Shown piece by piece: positions 10,940 to 19,380 of a stretch of DNA of 64,000 bases; the first letter of the stretch is position 1, and every line of letters starts with the position of its first letter. The DNA lies in assembly GCA_943736015.1 (NCBI GenBank), contig OX031062.1, positions 1,160,501-1,224,500 of the forward strand, written 5' to 3'. A program made the position numbers and the translations under genes. A model generated the notes under the pieces. It was not told where the DNA came from and did not search any database. It saw nothing but the letters and a program-made list of their open reading frames with translations. The stretch is from Tridacna crocea. Its lineage: Eukaryota; Mollusca; Bivalvia; Cardiida; Cardiidae.

Positions 10940-11165
10940 AGAGTTAGTTGAAAACTTAATTGCTGAGAGGGATACATAGGAAATGATAGTTGGAAACATA
11001 ATTGCTGAGAGGGATACATGGGAAGTGATAGTTGGAAACATAATTGCTGGGAAATGATAGTTGGAAACATAATTGCTGAGAGGGATACATGGGAAATGAT
11101 AGTTGGAAACATAATTGCTGAGAGGGATACTTGGGAAATAATAGTTGGAAACATAATTGCATTCA
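10940..11165. repeat. 42-bp minisatellite
   Basis: About six tandem units of AATTGCTGAGAGGGATACAT plus GGGAAATGATAGTTGGAAACAT; one unit has lost about 18 bp. Because 42 is divisible by 3 the minus strand stays open, giving a spurious repetitive frame. Confidence 0.85.
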
Positions 11166-11277
11166 CAAAAACATGTGAAAGATAGTCACTAAAAGAAAAC
11201 AATTTTTATTTGACTAAATGTTTTCGAAGGTTTCCGATTCAAGATTAAAGAAAAAGTTGTATGCAGGTGATTATGTG

Positions 11278-11507
11278 TTAACTCTTTACTCCATAGATAC
11301 TCATTTCTACGCATTGCTTGTAGGAGCCTTTGGAAAACATGGTGGCAAAAGGTGAAATTGCTCGTGATGAGCAATTTCACCTTTTGCCACAATGTTTTCT
11401 GTGCTATCAAAATGTGTCATATACGCATAAGAAACGGCTTCATCCTTGCTGTTGTTTAGGGTCAATTAGTTAAACCATAGAAAATGCCTTATGGGGTAAA
11501 GGGTTAA
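11278..11507 (-). mobile_element. TTAA MITE, subfamily B, against exon 4 acceptor
   Basis: Full length with intact stem (GGTGAAATTGCTCGT...). Its right TTAA ends 17 bp before exon 4, so only ATAATCAATGTTTTCAG separates element and exon; the branch point must lie in or at the edge of the MITE. Confidence 0.9.
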
Positions 11508-11524
11508 ATAATCAATGTTTTCAG

Positions 11525-11848
11525 GACCCAACACCATTGACATTACTTACGAGGATGTACCCATCCCCCAGAGTCCTGTCAAGGTTGAGGCCACACCTGG
11601 CTGTGATGCCAGCAGAGTTAAGGCCTATGGCCCAGGTCTGGAGGGAGGTTTGACAGACCAGCCCCAGGTGTTTACTGTAGATGTGAAAGGGGCAGGTCAA
11701 GGGGGATTGGCCCTTGCTATTGATGGCCCCGCGGAGACCCAGATCAACTGTAAAGATAACAGAGATGGTACCTGTGAGGTGGAATATATACCTGTCAAGA
11801 AGGGAGACTATGACATCACTGTTAAATTTGCTGATCAGCACATCCCAG
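11525..11848 (+). CDS. FLN: filamin exon 4: end of repeat 11-like and most of repeat 12-like domain
   Basis: One hundred and eight codons, acceptor GTTTTCAG|GA, donor CCCAG|GTAAAA, phase 1 both sides. First PNTIDITYEDVPIPQSPVKV closes the repeat 11-like domain; then CDASRVKAYGPGLEGG opens the next, with GQGGLALAIDGPAETQINC, KDNRDGTCEVEYIPVKKGDY and FADQHIPG. The GAGxGGLxLAxEGP pattern and order match vertebrate repeat 12. The exon is tightly bracketed by two MITEs: one ends 17 bp upstream, the other begins 10 bp downstream. No frame damage results. Confidence 0.95.
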
Positions 11849-11858
11849 GTAAAAAGAT

Positions 11859-12086
11859 TTAAATTTTTACCAAAATGACAAAGTTGTAAACCAATCCAAA
11901 TTGAAAGCATTTGCAGAAGACAACATAAAAATGGCTCAAAAATTGAAATTTGTCTTGGGAAGGGTAGAAAACATTGTGGGAAAAGGAAAAAATACTTGTT
12001 ACCAGCATTTTCTCCTTTTCCATAATATGTTCAAAAGGCTTCTATCTCGGGCTGTTAAAAGTCTGGATTGTGTGGTAAAGAGTTGC
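11859..12086 (+). mobile_element. TTAA MITE, subfamily A, against exon 4 donor
   Basis: Begins at the TTAA 10 bp after the exon 4 donor GT; right end decayed to TTGC. Stem mildly mismatched. Confidence 0.87.
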
Positions 12087-12253
12087 TGTGAATTGAACCA
12101 ATTTCTTACATAAATCTTTTGGGCCACGCTATTTTCAAAGACACTGAAGTATCATCAATTTATTTTAGCTGTATAGTTGTTTACATCATCTGTTGTTGTT
12201 GTTGTTCTATAACTGTGACATTTGTGTCTTTGCCATTCAAGAAGATACTTACT

Positions 12254-12482
12254 TTATCCCATTACCACAGAATCTCTACTTTTAGCGCCCCTGAGAAAGA
12301 AGCCTTTTGAAAACACTGTGGGAAAAGGAGAAAATGCTGGTAACCAGCATTTTCTCCTTTTCCCACAGTGTTTTCTACCCTTTCCAGAACAAATTTCAAG
12401 TTTTCAGTCACCTTAATTTTGTCATCTGCAAATGTTTTCAATTTGAAACAGTCTAAAATTTTGTCGTATGGTAAAGAGTTAA
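12254..12482 (-). mobile_element. TTAA MITE, subfamily A
   Basis: 229 bp, left end TTAT, right TTAA. Stem pair ACACTGTGGG/CCCACAGTGT intact. Confidence 0.88.
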
Positions 12483-12531
12483 CTGAAGCACTCCTGACTA
12501 TTGACAGAATAAGTCTTATTACAGTAACATG

Positions 12532-12615
12532 TCAATTCAGGCTCACAATACCATTTGGTAATAAACCGAACCATTTTGCATTTAAATTCAGGCTCACCAT
12601 TCCATGTTGGAATCC
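12532..12615 (+). repeat. two-copy duplication of exon 5 acceptor edge
   Basis: AATTCAGGCTCAC.AT.CCAT.TTGG occurs at 12534 and again at 12585, the second being the real acceptor and first exon bases. Period 51 bp. The first copy could act as a cryptic 3' splice site. Confidence 0.55.
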
Positions 12616-12762
12616 AGAACCCAGTGAACCCAGCCAAGGTAAAATGTTACGGCCCGGGCGTGGACTCTAAGGAAGTGAAGACCAATGCCCCAGCTACATT
12701 CACTGTGGACACAACAGAGGCCGGTGAAGCACCATTAGATGTGACTTACACTGACAAAAATG
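12592..12762 (+). CDS. FLN: filamin exon 5: end of repeat 12-like, first half of repeat 13-like domain
   Basis: Fifty-seven codons, acceptor AAATTCAG|GC, donor AATG|GTATAT, phase 1 both sides. SPFHVGIQNP closes one repeat; AKVKCYGPGVDSKEVKTNAP opens the next; APATFTVDTTEAGEAPLDV is the strand C-D region. The short GEAPLDV form (no GG loop) parallels vertebrate repeat 13 (GVAPLQV). A partial copy of the acceptor lies 51 bp upstream, and a subfamily B MITE starts 19 bp after the donor. Confidence 0.94.
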
Positions 12763-12781
12763 GTATATGATTCTTTTCTAT

Positions 12782-13010
12782 TTAACCCTTTACTCCATAG
12801 ATACTCATTTCTACGCATTGCTTGTAGGAGCCTTTGGAAAACATTGTGGCGAAAGGTGAAATTTCTCGTCACGAGCAATTTCACCTTTTGTCACAATGTT
12901 TTCTGTGCTATCAAAAGGTGTAATATACACATAAGAAACAGCTTTATCCTTGCTGTCATTTAGGGTCAATTAGAGATAAGATAGAAATGCCTTATGGGGT
13001 AAAGGGTTAA
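12782..13010 (-). mobile_element. TTAA MITE, subfamily B
   Basis: 229 bp. Stem has GTGGCGAAAGG against CCTTTTGTCAC. Shares its right TTAA (13007-13010) with the next element. Confidence 0.9.
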
Positions 13011-13236
13011 CTCTTTACCATATAATTCAGACTTTTAATGACCAGTGGGAGACAAAGCGTTTGAAAACATTGTGGGAAAAGGAGAAAATGCTGGTTACCA
13101 GCATTTTCTCCTTTTCCCACAGTGTTTTCTACTCTTTCCAATTCGAAAACTAAGTTTTGATTCACATTTATTTTGTCGTCTGCAAATGCATTGAACTTGA
13201 GCCAGTCTAAACTTTTGTCGTTTGGTAAAGAGTTAA
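13007..13236 (-). mobile_element. TTAA MITE, subfamily A
   Basis: Abuts the subfamily B copy through one common TTAA. Hairpin intact. Confidence 0.88.
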
Positions 13237-13337
13237 TCTACACAATCCTGACTTTTACCAATCCTCAGGTAGAAGGTTTTTCTATATATTGTTGGGAAAG
13301 GAAACGCATGGCTAAAGGAGATTATAAGCAGACATCA

Positions 13338-13519
13338 TATAGGGGAGTGATTTTGATTTAAATATTTGAAATATTAATTACTCTCCTCTAAACCCGGTGT
13401 TGTGGATACTCATTAGAATCGTCTCATTGAAAAGATTCTAATGAATATCCACAACATAGGGTTTCAAAGAGAAGTAATGGCTTTCGAATACCTACTTATC
13501 CTCTTACCTGAAGCTCTGA
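13338..13519. mobile_element. GAGCTC fold-back MITE (family G), copy 2
   Basis: GGGGAGTGATTTTGATTTAA start, strong inner inverted repeat (ATACTCATTAGAATC / GATTCTAATGAATAT), right end GAAGCTCTGA. Left terminus decayed. Confidence 0.7.
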
Positions 13520-13678
13520 TAAGAATTTATGATGCATCACAACAAACCATTCATGATATAATTATAGGTCCATAAAATCATAAAATCGGACTTAATTCTG
13601 AGGTACAAAACGCCCTTTACAAGGTCAGCTTGTGTGGATTGGGTAGGCGGACATGGATTGATTCATTTTGCAGATGCT

Positions 13679-13899
13679 TTAACCCTTTACCATACAACAT
13701 AATTTTGGACATGTTCAAAATGAAAGCATTTACGGATGAAAAAATAAATGTGGCTAAAGGATTGAAATTTGTTCTAGGAGGGTATAAGACGTTGTGGGAA
13801 AAGGAGAAAACGCAGGTTTCCAGCATTTTCTCCTTTTCCAACTATGTTGTCAAAATGCCTTTTTGTCAGGGTCTTTTATGCACGGGACTTTTGTGTTAA
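13679..13899 (+). mobile_element. TTAA MITE, subfamily A; right end merged with 61-bp array
   Basis: Diverged copy. Its last bases (TTTTGTGTTAA) are also part of the repeating unit of the following array, so the array formed after this insertion. Confidence 0.82.
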
Positions 13900-14250
13900 C
13901 GGTTATACGCTTTGTTGTTTAGGTGCACCTATACCAGCTGACATTGTGATTTTGTGTTAAAGGTCATACACTTTGTTGTTTAGGTGCACCTATACCAGCT
14001 GACATTGTGATTTTGTGTTAAAGGTTACACACTTTGTTGTTTAGGTGCACCTGTACCAGCTGACATTGTGATTTTGTGTAAAAAGTTATACACTTTGTTG
14101 TTTAGGTGCACCTATACCAGCTGACATTGTGATTTTGTGTTAACGGTTATACACTTTGTTGTTTAGGTGCACCTGTACCAGCTGACATTGTGATTTTGTG
14201 TTAACGGTTATACACTTTGTTGTTTAGGTGCACCTATACCAGCTGAGATT
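13889..14250 (+). repeat. 61-bp tandem array carrying six copies of the exon 6 acceptor
   Basis: Each unit holds the MITE terminus, ACACTTTGTTGTTTAG and the first 26 nt of exon 6 (GTGCACCTATACCAGCTGA...). AG dinucleotides fall at 13921, 13982, 14043, 14104, 14165 and 14226, exactly 61 bp apart. Only the last copy continues into open exon sequence. The five upstream copies run into a stop (TAA in four, TGA after read-through in the third), so they are decoys or poison splice sites. Confidence 0.92.
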
Positions 14251-14351
14251 GTGCCACTAGAAGCAGGTAAATACCAGGCCACATATTATCCAGTAGATGA
14301 GGGCAAATGTAAGGTAGAGGTGAAATATGCCAACCAGCATGTACCCAACAG
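14228..14351 (+). CDS. FLN: filamin exon 6: second half of repeat 13-like domain
   Basis: Starts after TTGTTTAG (phase 1) and ends AACAG|GTAATT, phase 2, the only phase-2 junction in the window. Encodes APIPAEIVPLEAGKYQATYY, PVDEGKCKVEVKYANQHVPN and the first two bases of the serine that begins SPF in exon 7. The DNADGT-type loop of other repeats is replaced by PLEAGKYQA, a shortened form. Five near-identical acceptor copies lie immediately upstream. The last copy is chosen because only it leads into an open frame with the expected strands. Confidence 0.92.
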
Positions 14352-14372
14352 GTAATTTTATGTTCTTTTGTT

Positions 14373-14460
14373 TCATTCTGTGGTGTTTAATGCTGTTTTC
14401 AACCTTATTTCAGTTATATTGTCATAGCTAGTGCATCTAATTGTGCTTTCCTTTGCTTTC
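14373..14460 (-). mobile_element. SINE 3' fragment, minus strand
   Basis: TGGTGTTTAATGCTGTTTTC is the reverse complement of the common SINE tail. It lies head-to-head with the next SINE. Confidence 0.65.
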
Positions 14461-14462
14461 CG

Positions 14463-14655
14463 TGACTGTTTTCTATGGTCATTGTGACTCGACTCGATGC
14501 TCCTAACAGTTGGTCGTTGTTTTGAATATGGTTTTGTAGAGAAGCAGGCAGTGACTTGGGAAGAAGGTTTTTGAAGTACTGGTAAAGAAACAGGAGGAAA
14601 GCATGAATAGGTGCCTCTGCGGCCTCGATATAACTGAAATAGTCTTTAAACAGTG
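14463..14655 (+). mobile_element. SINE, 5' truncated, interrupted by MITE
   Basis: Body GTACTGGTAAAGAAACAGG, AAAGCATGAATAGGTGCC and GATATAACTGAAAT. The tail continues after the MITE at 14855 (GTTGAACACCAT). Confidence 0.7.
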
Positions 14656-14854
14656 TTAAAACCCATTCCTACTCAATCCGTACTTTTGATGCCCCTGAAA
14701 AAGAAGCCTTAAGAAAACAATGTGGGAAAAGGAGAAAATGCTGGTTATTCTACCTTTCACAAAAATTTCAAATTTTCAGTCACTTTTATTTTGTTGTCTG
14801 CAAATGCTTTTGATTTGGACAAGCCTAAAATATTGTTGTTTGGTAATAAGTTAA
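14656..14854 (-). mobile_element. TTAA MITE, subfamily A, in SINE tail
   Basis: The right hairpin arm is deleted (GCTGGTTATTCTACC). TTAAACAGTGTT occurs on both flanks, so the insertion point in the SINE tail is duplicated by more than four bases. Confidence 0.75.
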
Positions 14855-14943
14855 ACAGTGTTGAACACCATTTCAGCTAACCAATAAGTTCTGTATGCAT
14901 CATTCTTTCTAAGCCATTGGTTGCCTTCCCAGATAAACACCAG

Positions 14944-15172
14944 TTAAGCCATTACCACGCATTCCCTACTTTTGACGCCTATGAGAAAGAAGCCTATAGA
15001 AAACATTGTGGGAAAAGGAGAAAATGCTGGTAAACAGCATTTTCTCCTTTTCCCACAATGTTTTCTACCCTTCACAAAACAAATTTCAAATTTTCCGTCA
15101 TTTTTATTTTGTCGTCTACAAATGCTTTCAATTTGGACCAGTCTAAAATTTTCTTGTTGCGTAAAGAGTTAA
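14944..15172 (-). mobile_element. TTAA MITE, subfamily A
   Basis: 229 bp, TTAA both ends; stem perfect except one base at the tip (GGTAAACAGC). Confidence 0.9.
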
Positions 15173-15360
15173 GAAAACATTGTGGGAAAAGGAGAAAATG
15201 CTGGTAGAAAATGCTGGTTACCAGCATTTTCTCTTTTTCCCCACAGTGTTTTCTACCCTTCCCAGAACAAATTTCAATTTTTCAGCCACCTTTATTTTGT
15301 CGTCTGCAAATGCTTTCAATTTGGACCAGTCTAAAATCTTCTCGTGTGGTAAACAGTTAA
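15169..15360 (-). mobile_element. TTAA MITE, truncated short arm
   Basis: Follows on the same TTAA but starts directly at the stem (GAAAACATTG). The stem has an internal duplication GAAAATGCTGGTAGAAAATG. Confidence 0.85.
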
Positions 15361-15399
15361 GCATTGTTCAACAGTTGCAAGGACTGTAGTAACTTCTGG

Positions 15400-15475
15400 A
15401 AAGAGTGTGGGGGATCAAACAGTGACCCCTTAGTATAAAGCCCTCTATGTTACCCACTGAACTACAAGCATTATG
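15400..15475 (-). mobile_element. tRNA-like SINE head, minus strand
   Basis: On the minus strand GTAGTTCAGTGGGTAACA resembles a pol III A box and CTGTTTGATCCCCC a B box. Not a functional tRNA: no acceptor-stem pairing seen. Confidence 0.55.
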
Positions 15476-15660
15476 AAAGATGTGATGTGACAATTTGAAA
15501 ATCTGATGTTGACTGTCTCTGTCTTTGTTTGATACTTTGTCATGCTAGTTTCAATCCATCTTCTGTTTGCCACAATGTTTTGCAAATGTATCTGTTCATA
15601 TAGTCATGTATGAAATCTAAAGATATGTTGACTTTACCATATATACATATTTTTCCTTAT

Positions 15661-15888
15661 TTAACCCTTTCCCAAACAAGCCCTGGTTTTTACGTGTCTG
15701 CAGTAAAAGTCTTTTGAAAACACTATGGGAAAAGGAGAAATTGCTCATAACGAGCAATTTCTCCTTTTCCCACAGTGTTTTCTACCCTGTTTGAGAACTT
15801 TCTGCCCCTTCCTCAAAATCTAAAATTGTCGTCTGCAAAATCTTTCAGTTTGGAAGAGTCCAAAATTTGTCGTTTGGGAAAGGGTTAA
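15661..15888 (-). mobile_element. TTAA MITE, subfamily C
   Basis: TTAA both ends, short arm TTTTTACGTGTCTGCAGTA, stem GGAGAAATTGCTC with mismatched tip (ATAACG). Confidence 0.9.
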
Positions 15889-15924
15889 AAAAGAAAATGT
15901 AATCATTGTTTTTAGCAACATTGA

Positions 15925-15990
15925 AATTGTTTTCTGATAATGCTTTGAATTTTGTCCATTTCATAATTTTTCCTGTTGGTAAGTAATTAA
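15925..15990 (-). mobile_element. TTAA MITE right-arm fragment
   Basis: Decayed long arm ending in TTAA that is shared with the next element. Confidence 0.5.
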
Positions 15991-16145
15991 CCCTTTACCA
16001 AACAATCCCTGGTTTTTATGCCCCTGAGATAGAAGCCTTTTGAAAACATGTTGGTTACCAGCATTTTCTCCTTTGACTCACAATGGTTTCCATAGGCTTC
16101 TTCTTCAGGGTCATTAAAAATCCGGATTGTTTGGTAAAGAGTTAA
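15987..16145. mobile_element. symmetric TTAA MITE, short arm on both sides
   Basis: 159 bp. Left arm AACAATCCCTGGTTTTTATG and right arm AAAAATCCGGATTGTTTGG are complementary: both sides are the family's short arm and the long arm is missing. Ends 28 bp before exon 7. Confidence 0.82.
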
Positions 16146-16173
16146 TACATATGGTCCCTAATTCTATTTTCAG

Positions 16174-16327
16174 TCCATTCAACATGCGTGTAGAACCAGG
16201 TGTTGATGCTAAGAAAGTACGTCTCTCGGGAGACGGTTTACATCCAACAGTTTTGGCCAGTATGCCGGTCGAGTTTGTTGTTGATACAAGGGAAGCCGGT
16301 GATGCCCCTATCGATGTTGAGATTCAG
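16174..16327 (+). CDS. FLN: filamin exon 7: end of repeat 13-like, first half of repeat 14-like domain
   Basis: Acceptor TATTTTCAG|T completes the split serine of exon 6; donor ATTCAG|GTACAT is phase 0. PFNMRVEPG closes one repeat, then VDAKKVRLSGDGLHPTVL opens the next, with SMPVEFVVDTREAGDAPIDV and EIQ at the exon end. LPVEFxxDxxxAG is the matching signature of vertebrate repeat 14. Upstream lies a symmetric MITE; another MITE begins 20 bp after the donor. Confidence 0.94.
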
Positions 16328-16347
16328 GTACATAAGACTTTATACTG

Positions 16348-16555
16348 TTAACCCTTTACCCCACAATCCCTCATTTTTACGACCCTGAGATAGAAGCCTT
16401 TTAAAAAATTACGGGAAAAGAGGAAATGTTGGTAACCAGCATTTCTACCCTGCTGCTGGAAACAATTTTCAATTTTTAAGTTACATTTATTTTGTGGTCT
16501 GCAAGAGCTTTCAAATTGGACAAGTCTAAAATTTTGCCTTTATGTAAACAGTTAA
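16348..16555 (-). mobile_element. TTAA MITE, subfamily A, stem truncated
   Basis: TTAA at both ends. The right stem arm stops at CAGCATTT. Starts 20 bp past the exon 7 donor. Confidence 0.82.
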
Positions 16556-16889
16556 AGATTCACTCTTACAGCCAGAGAGTAAACAAACACTGTTAATACT
16601 GTACAGTGTGTAGAATCTAGATAGGTTTGTAAACATAGATAAGAAATCGATATAAGGTCTATGGGACAAAGAGATGCCAAGGATTTGTTTTCGACCAGAA
16701 ACTGGTTGTAATGTCTAGGGATAGCCTCCATATATAGAATGAATTCCATTTTCTATCCGTCGTTACCTGTGCAACTTTGCAACTGCCAGATGCAACATTT
16801 GGCACAAAGGTACGAAAATGATTATAATTTTATAAAATAAAGATGAAAATTGGTTACAAAACTGGATGAAAAGGAGTAAGGATGCATCT

Positions 16890-17087
16890 TTAACTCTTTC
16901 CCAAACAATTTCTGGTTTTTACAACCCTTAGATAGAAGCCTTTTGAAAACAGCATTTTCTCCTTTTCCCACAATGTTTTTTACCCTGCTTGATACAAACT
17001 TCAATTTTTGAGTTGTGTTTATTTTGTCTTCTGCAAATGCTTATAATTTGGACCTATTTAAATTTTTATTGTTTGGTAAAGAGTTAA
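16890..17087 (-). mobile_element. TTAA MITE, left stem arm deleted
   Basis: TTTTGAAAACAGCATTTTCTCC: the palindrome has collapsed to a single arm. TTAA at both ends. Confidence 0.8.
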
Positions 17088-17126
17088 ATTGTGATGTGCC
17101 AGAGATATAGTGAACAAGATTTTCTA

Positions 17127-17231
17127 CCCTATCAAAGTCAAAAATCATCATATTAACAATACTGAATTTGTTGTTTGCAGATGCTTTCAATTTGGTTCAG
17201 TCCAAAAATTTGTTGTTTGGTAAAGAGTTAG
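17127..17231 (-). mobile_element. TTAA MITE right-half fragment
   Basis: Long arm TGCAGATGCTTTCAATTTGG and terminus GGTAAAGAG; ends TTAG. Confidence 0.7.
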
Positions 17232-17328
17232 CTCTATACCAGTCAAGAAAATATACAACTTGCCCGAAGTGAATCATTTGAAAAAAAAAAAATGACTGTA
17301 AATAGAAAATATAAGTTGGCCATTGGAC

Positions 17329-17440
17329 AGCTAGAAAACAGTTGTGGGAAAAGGAGGAATTGCTGGTTACTAGCATTGTCTCCTTTTTCCAAAATATTAC
17401 CAAAATTCTTCTTCCTCTGGGTTTCAAAAACTTTGCCATG
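17329..17440 (+). mobile_element. degenerate TTAA MITE fragment
   Basis: Decayed hairpin (GGAGGAATTGCTGGTTACTAGC) and short arm TTCTTCTTCCTCTGGG. No clear termini; runs to within about 40 bp of exon 8. Confidence 0.6.
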
Positions 17441-17482
17441 TCCAGTGAAAGGTTCAATGAATCAGTTGATCTATTTGAACAG

Positions 17483-17672
17483 AGGCCAGATGGAACCAGT
17501 ATCCGCCCAATGATACAAGACAATCGGGATGGTACCTACACAGTTAAGTATACCCCAGAGGATTGTGGACCTTATGACATTAAGGTCTTCTATGGGGACG
17601 AGCCCGTCACTGATGCACCAATCAGAACCACAGCTGTACCGACTGGCGATGCCTCGAAATGCAGAATTACAG
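17483..17672 (+). CDS. FLN: filamin exon 8: second half of repeat 14-like domain and start of repeat 15
   Basis: Acceptor TTTGAACAG|AGG, phase 0 matching exon 7; donor ACAG|GTGAGA, phase 1. Encodes RPDGTSIRPMIQDNRDGTYT, VKYTPEDCGPYDIKVFYGDE and then TAVPTGDASKCRITG. AVPTGDASKC is strikingly like the repeat 14/15 boundary of vertebrate filamins, which fixes the register. The usual SPF/SPY before the last strand is replaced by DAPIRTT. The acceptor tract is purine-interrupted, so it may be a weaker site. Confidence 0.94.
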
Positions 17673-17708
17673 GTGAGAGCTCATAGAATTTGTAAGATGC
17701 ATTTCTTT

Positions 17709-17845
17709 ACACCCAATCTAGAGTTTTAACAACCTGGAGCAAAAAGTCTTTTGAAAACCTTGTGTGAAAAGGAGAAAATGCTGGTAACCAGCATTTTCTC
17801 CTTTTCACACAAAGTTTTCTTCACTTTCGCAAGCAATCACTGTCA
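17709..17845 (-). mobile_element. TTAA MITE fragment with paired stem change
   Basis: Stem GTGTG (17762-17766) pairs with CACAC (17806-17810) instead of GTGGG/CCCAC. Termini lost. Confidence 0.8.
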
Positions 17846-18023
17846 GCTACAAGTACATTGTATAATTTTGTTATTCCTAAGCTGTTTGTCACTTTCCAAC
17901 ATAACCATTGTCAAAACAAGAGATCATAAATAAGAAAGAGTTGCATTCTGTCACAATGTCTGTCATCAATCCTCGGGGAAAGTATTGGCCAAGCCAGAAA
18001 TTTCAAGCAGCTACGTCCAAGTT

Positions 18024-18186
18024 TTAAGTCCTGGATTTTAATGACCCTGGTAAAGAAGCATTTTGAAAGCACTGTGGGAAAAGGGGTTAAAGCTGGTTAT
18101 TAGTATTTTCACCTTTCTGTCACAATATTTTCAGGAGTCTTCTCTTGAAGTTTGTTAAAACTAAGATATGTCTGGTAATTGGTTAA
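18024..18186. mobile_element. symmetric TTAA MITE, short arm on both sides
   Basis: 163 bp, TTAA both ends. Left AAGTCCTGGATTTTAATGAC and right GTTAAAACTAAGATATGTCTG are both short-arm derived. Confidence 0.7.
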
Positions 18187-18221
18187 AAGCTACATCAAAC
18201 ATGCTTCAATAAATTAATCAG

Positions 18222-18341
18222 TTGGGTAGGTAGTCAGTCAGGCAATCAGTTGTAACAGGATATTGAATCAGTCAATTAATCAATCAGTCAGTCAATCAAT
18301 CAATCAACCAACCAACCAACCAACCAACCAACCAACCAGCC
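18222..18341. repeat. TCAA/CCAA microsatellite at exon 9 acceptor
   Basis: CAGTCAATCAAT units grade into (CCAA)n, ending 22 nt before exon 9. It occupies the place of the polypyrimidine tract. Confidence 0.9.
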
Positions 18342-18363
18342 AATTATTTTATGCATTGTGCAG

Positions 18364-18608
18364 AAGGACTTCAGCCCACTATTCCGGTGGAGAAAGAAAC
18401 CGTCATCACAGTTGACGCATCACAAGCTGGTACAGGCAAAGTCACATGCAGAATTCGCAGTCCACAGGGTACAGAAATCGACATTGATATCATCGAGAAT
18501 ATTGACGGCACATTTAGCATTTCCTTCACGCCAGCTTTCCCAGGTGACTACAGTATCAACATTAAGTTTGGTGGTCAGAGTATCCCCAATGGAGATTACG
18601 TCGTACAG
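18364..18608 (+). CDS. FLN: filamin exon 9: repeat 15-like domain
   Basis: Eighty-two codons, acceptor ATTGTGCAG|AA (phase 1), donor GTACAG|GTAGGA (phase 0). EGLQPTIPVEKETVITVDAS, QAGTGKVTCRIRSPQGTEID, IENIDGTFSISFTPAFPGDY and KFGGQSIPNGDYVVQ make nearly a full domain. ETVITVD, GKVTC and VDVVENxDGTF are the signature of vertebrate repeat 15, the last domain of rod 1 before hinge 1. The usual SPF near the end is GDY. The acceptor sits just behind a CCAA microsatellite, and a 24.2 kb intron follows. Confidence 0.95.
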
Positions 18609-18780
18609 GTAGGAATGTTTTCTATCAGCATGCTCTCCTTCATGTCATATGAAACTCTGATAATGTCAGCAAGTCCACCAATAACACATCTAATAGATGA
18701 AATTCACTTTTTTGGCCAGTAAAAAAGGTTTGAAAAATAAGATTGGAAAAAGCTAGGGATTTTTGTTGGTTTCAGAATAT

Positions 18781-18987
18781 TTGACTCTTTACCAAACGAC
18801 AAAATGTAAGACCAGTCCATTTTCAAAGCATTTGCAAATGACAAAATGAATTCGATTCAAAAATCTAAATTTGTTTTGGGAATAGTAGAAAACATTGTGG
18901 GAAAAGAAGAAACTACTGGTCACCAATGTTTTTAAAAGCTTTCTTATCAGAGTTGTCAAACTTGGGATTGTGTGGCTCAGGGTTTAA
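18781..18987 (+). mobile_element. TTAA MITE, stem truncated
   Basis: Left TTGA, right TTAA. The right stem arm is reduced to CACCAATGTTTT. Confidence 0.75.
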
Positions 18988-18989
18988 TG

Positions 18990-19176
18990 CTATTGTACAG
19001 TGTAGATACAAGATAAATTGTGTAACAAAGATGGGATTGATGTTCAAAAGGGAAGAAAACACAGTGTGTATAGGAAAAAATGCTGCTTTTCAGCTCTTTC
19101 TCCTTTTCTTAGGGTGTTTTCTAAAGTTCTTTTCCTCTATTGTAAAAACAAGGGCCTCATTTGGTAAAAGGTTTAA
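18990..19176 (+). mobile_element. degenerate TTAA MITE
   Basis: Decayed stem (GTGTATAGGAAAAAATGCTG). Right TTAA shared with next. Confidence 0.6.
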
Positions 19177-19380
19177 CCCATTACCAAAAAAAAAAATTGA
19201 CCTTTCCAATTCCATAGCATTTGGACATGGCAAATCAAATGGTAGAAGTTGTCTTTAAAAGGGTAAAAAACATGTAGGGAAAAGGAGAACATGCTGGTTA
19301 CCCAAACTTTGTCCTTGTCCCACAAAGTTTTCAAAGCCCTCTCGGCCAGGGTTTTATGGGATTGTGTAGTAATGGGTAAA
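19173..19380 (+). mobile_element. degenerate TTAA MITE
   Basis: TTAACCCATTACC left end, GTAATGGGTAAA right end, stem with several mismatches. Confidence 0.7.

Noticed and set aside
10924-11202. Minus-strand 92-codon frame
   Set aside because: Arises from the 42-bp minisatellite; unit divisible by three keeps it open.
12541-12591. Extra coding sequence before exon 5
   Set aside because: The upstream acceptor copy could extend the exon, but the added codons lack filamin character and differ from the true start; treated as a decayed duplicate.
13889-14250. CRISPR-like array (regular 61-bp repeats)
   Set aside because: Units are contiguous without unique spacers and contain a splice acceptor and exon start; the genome is eukaryotic.
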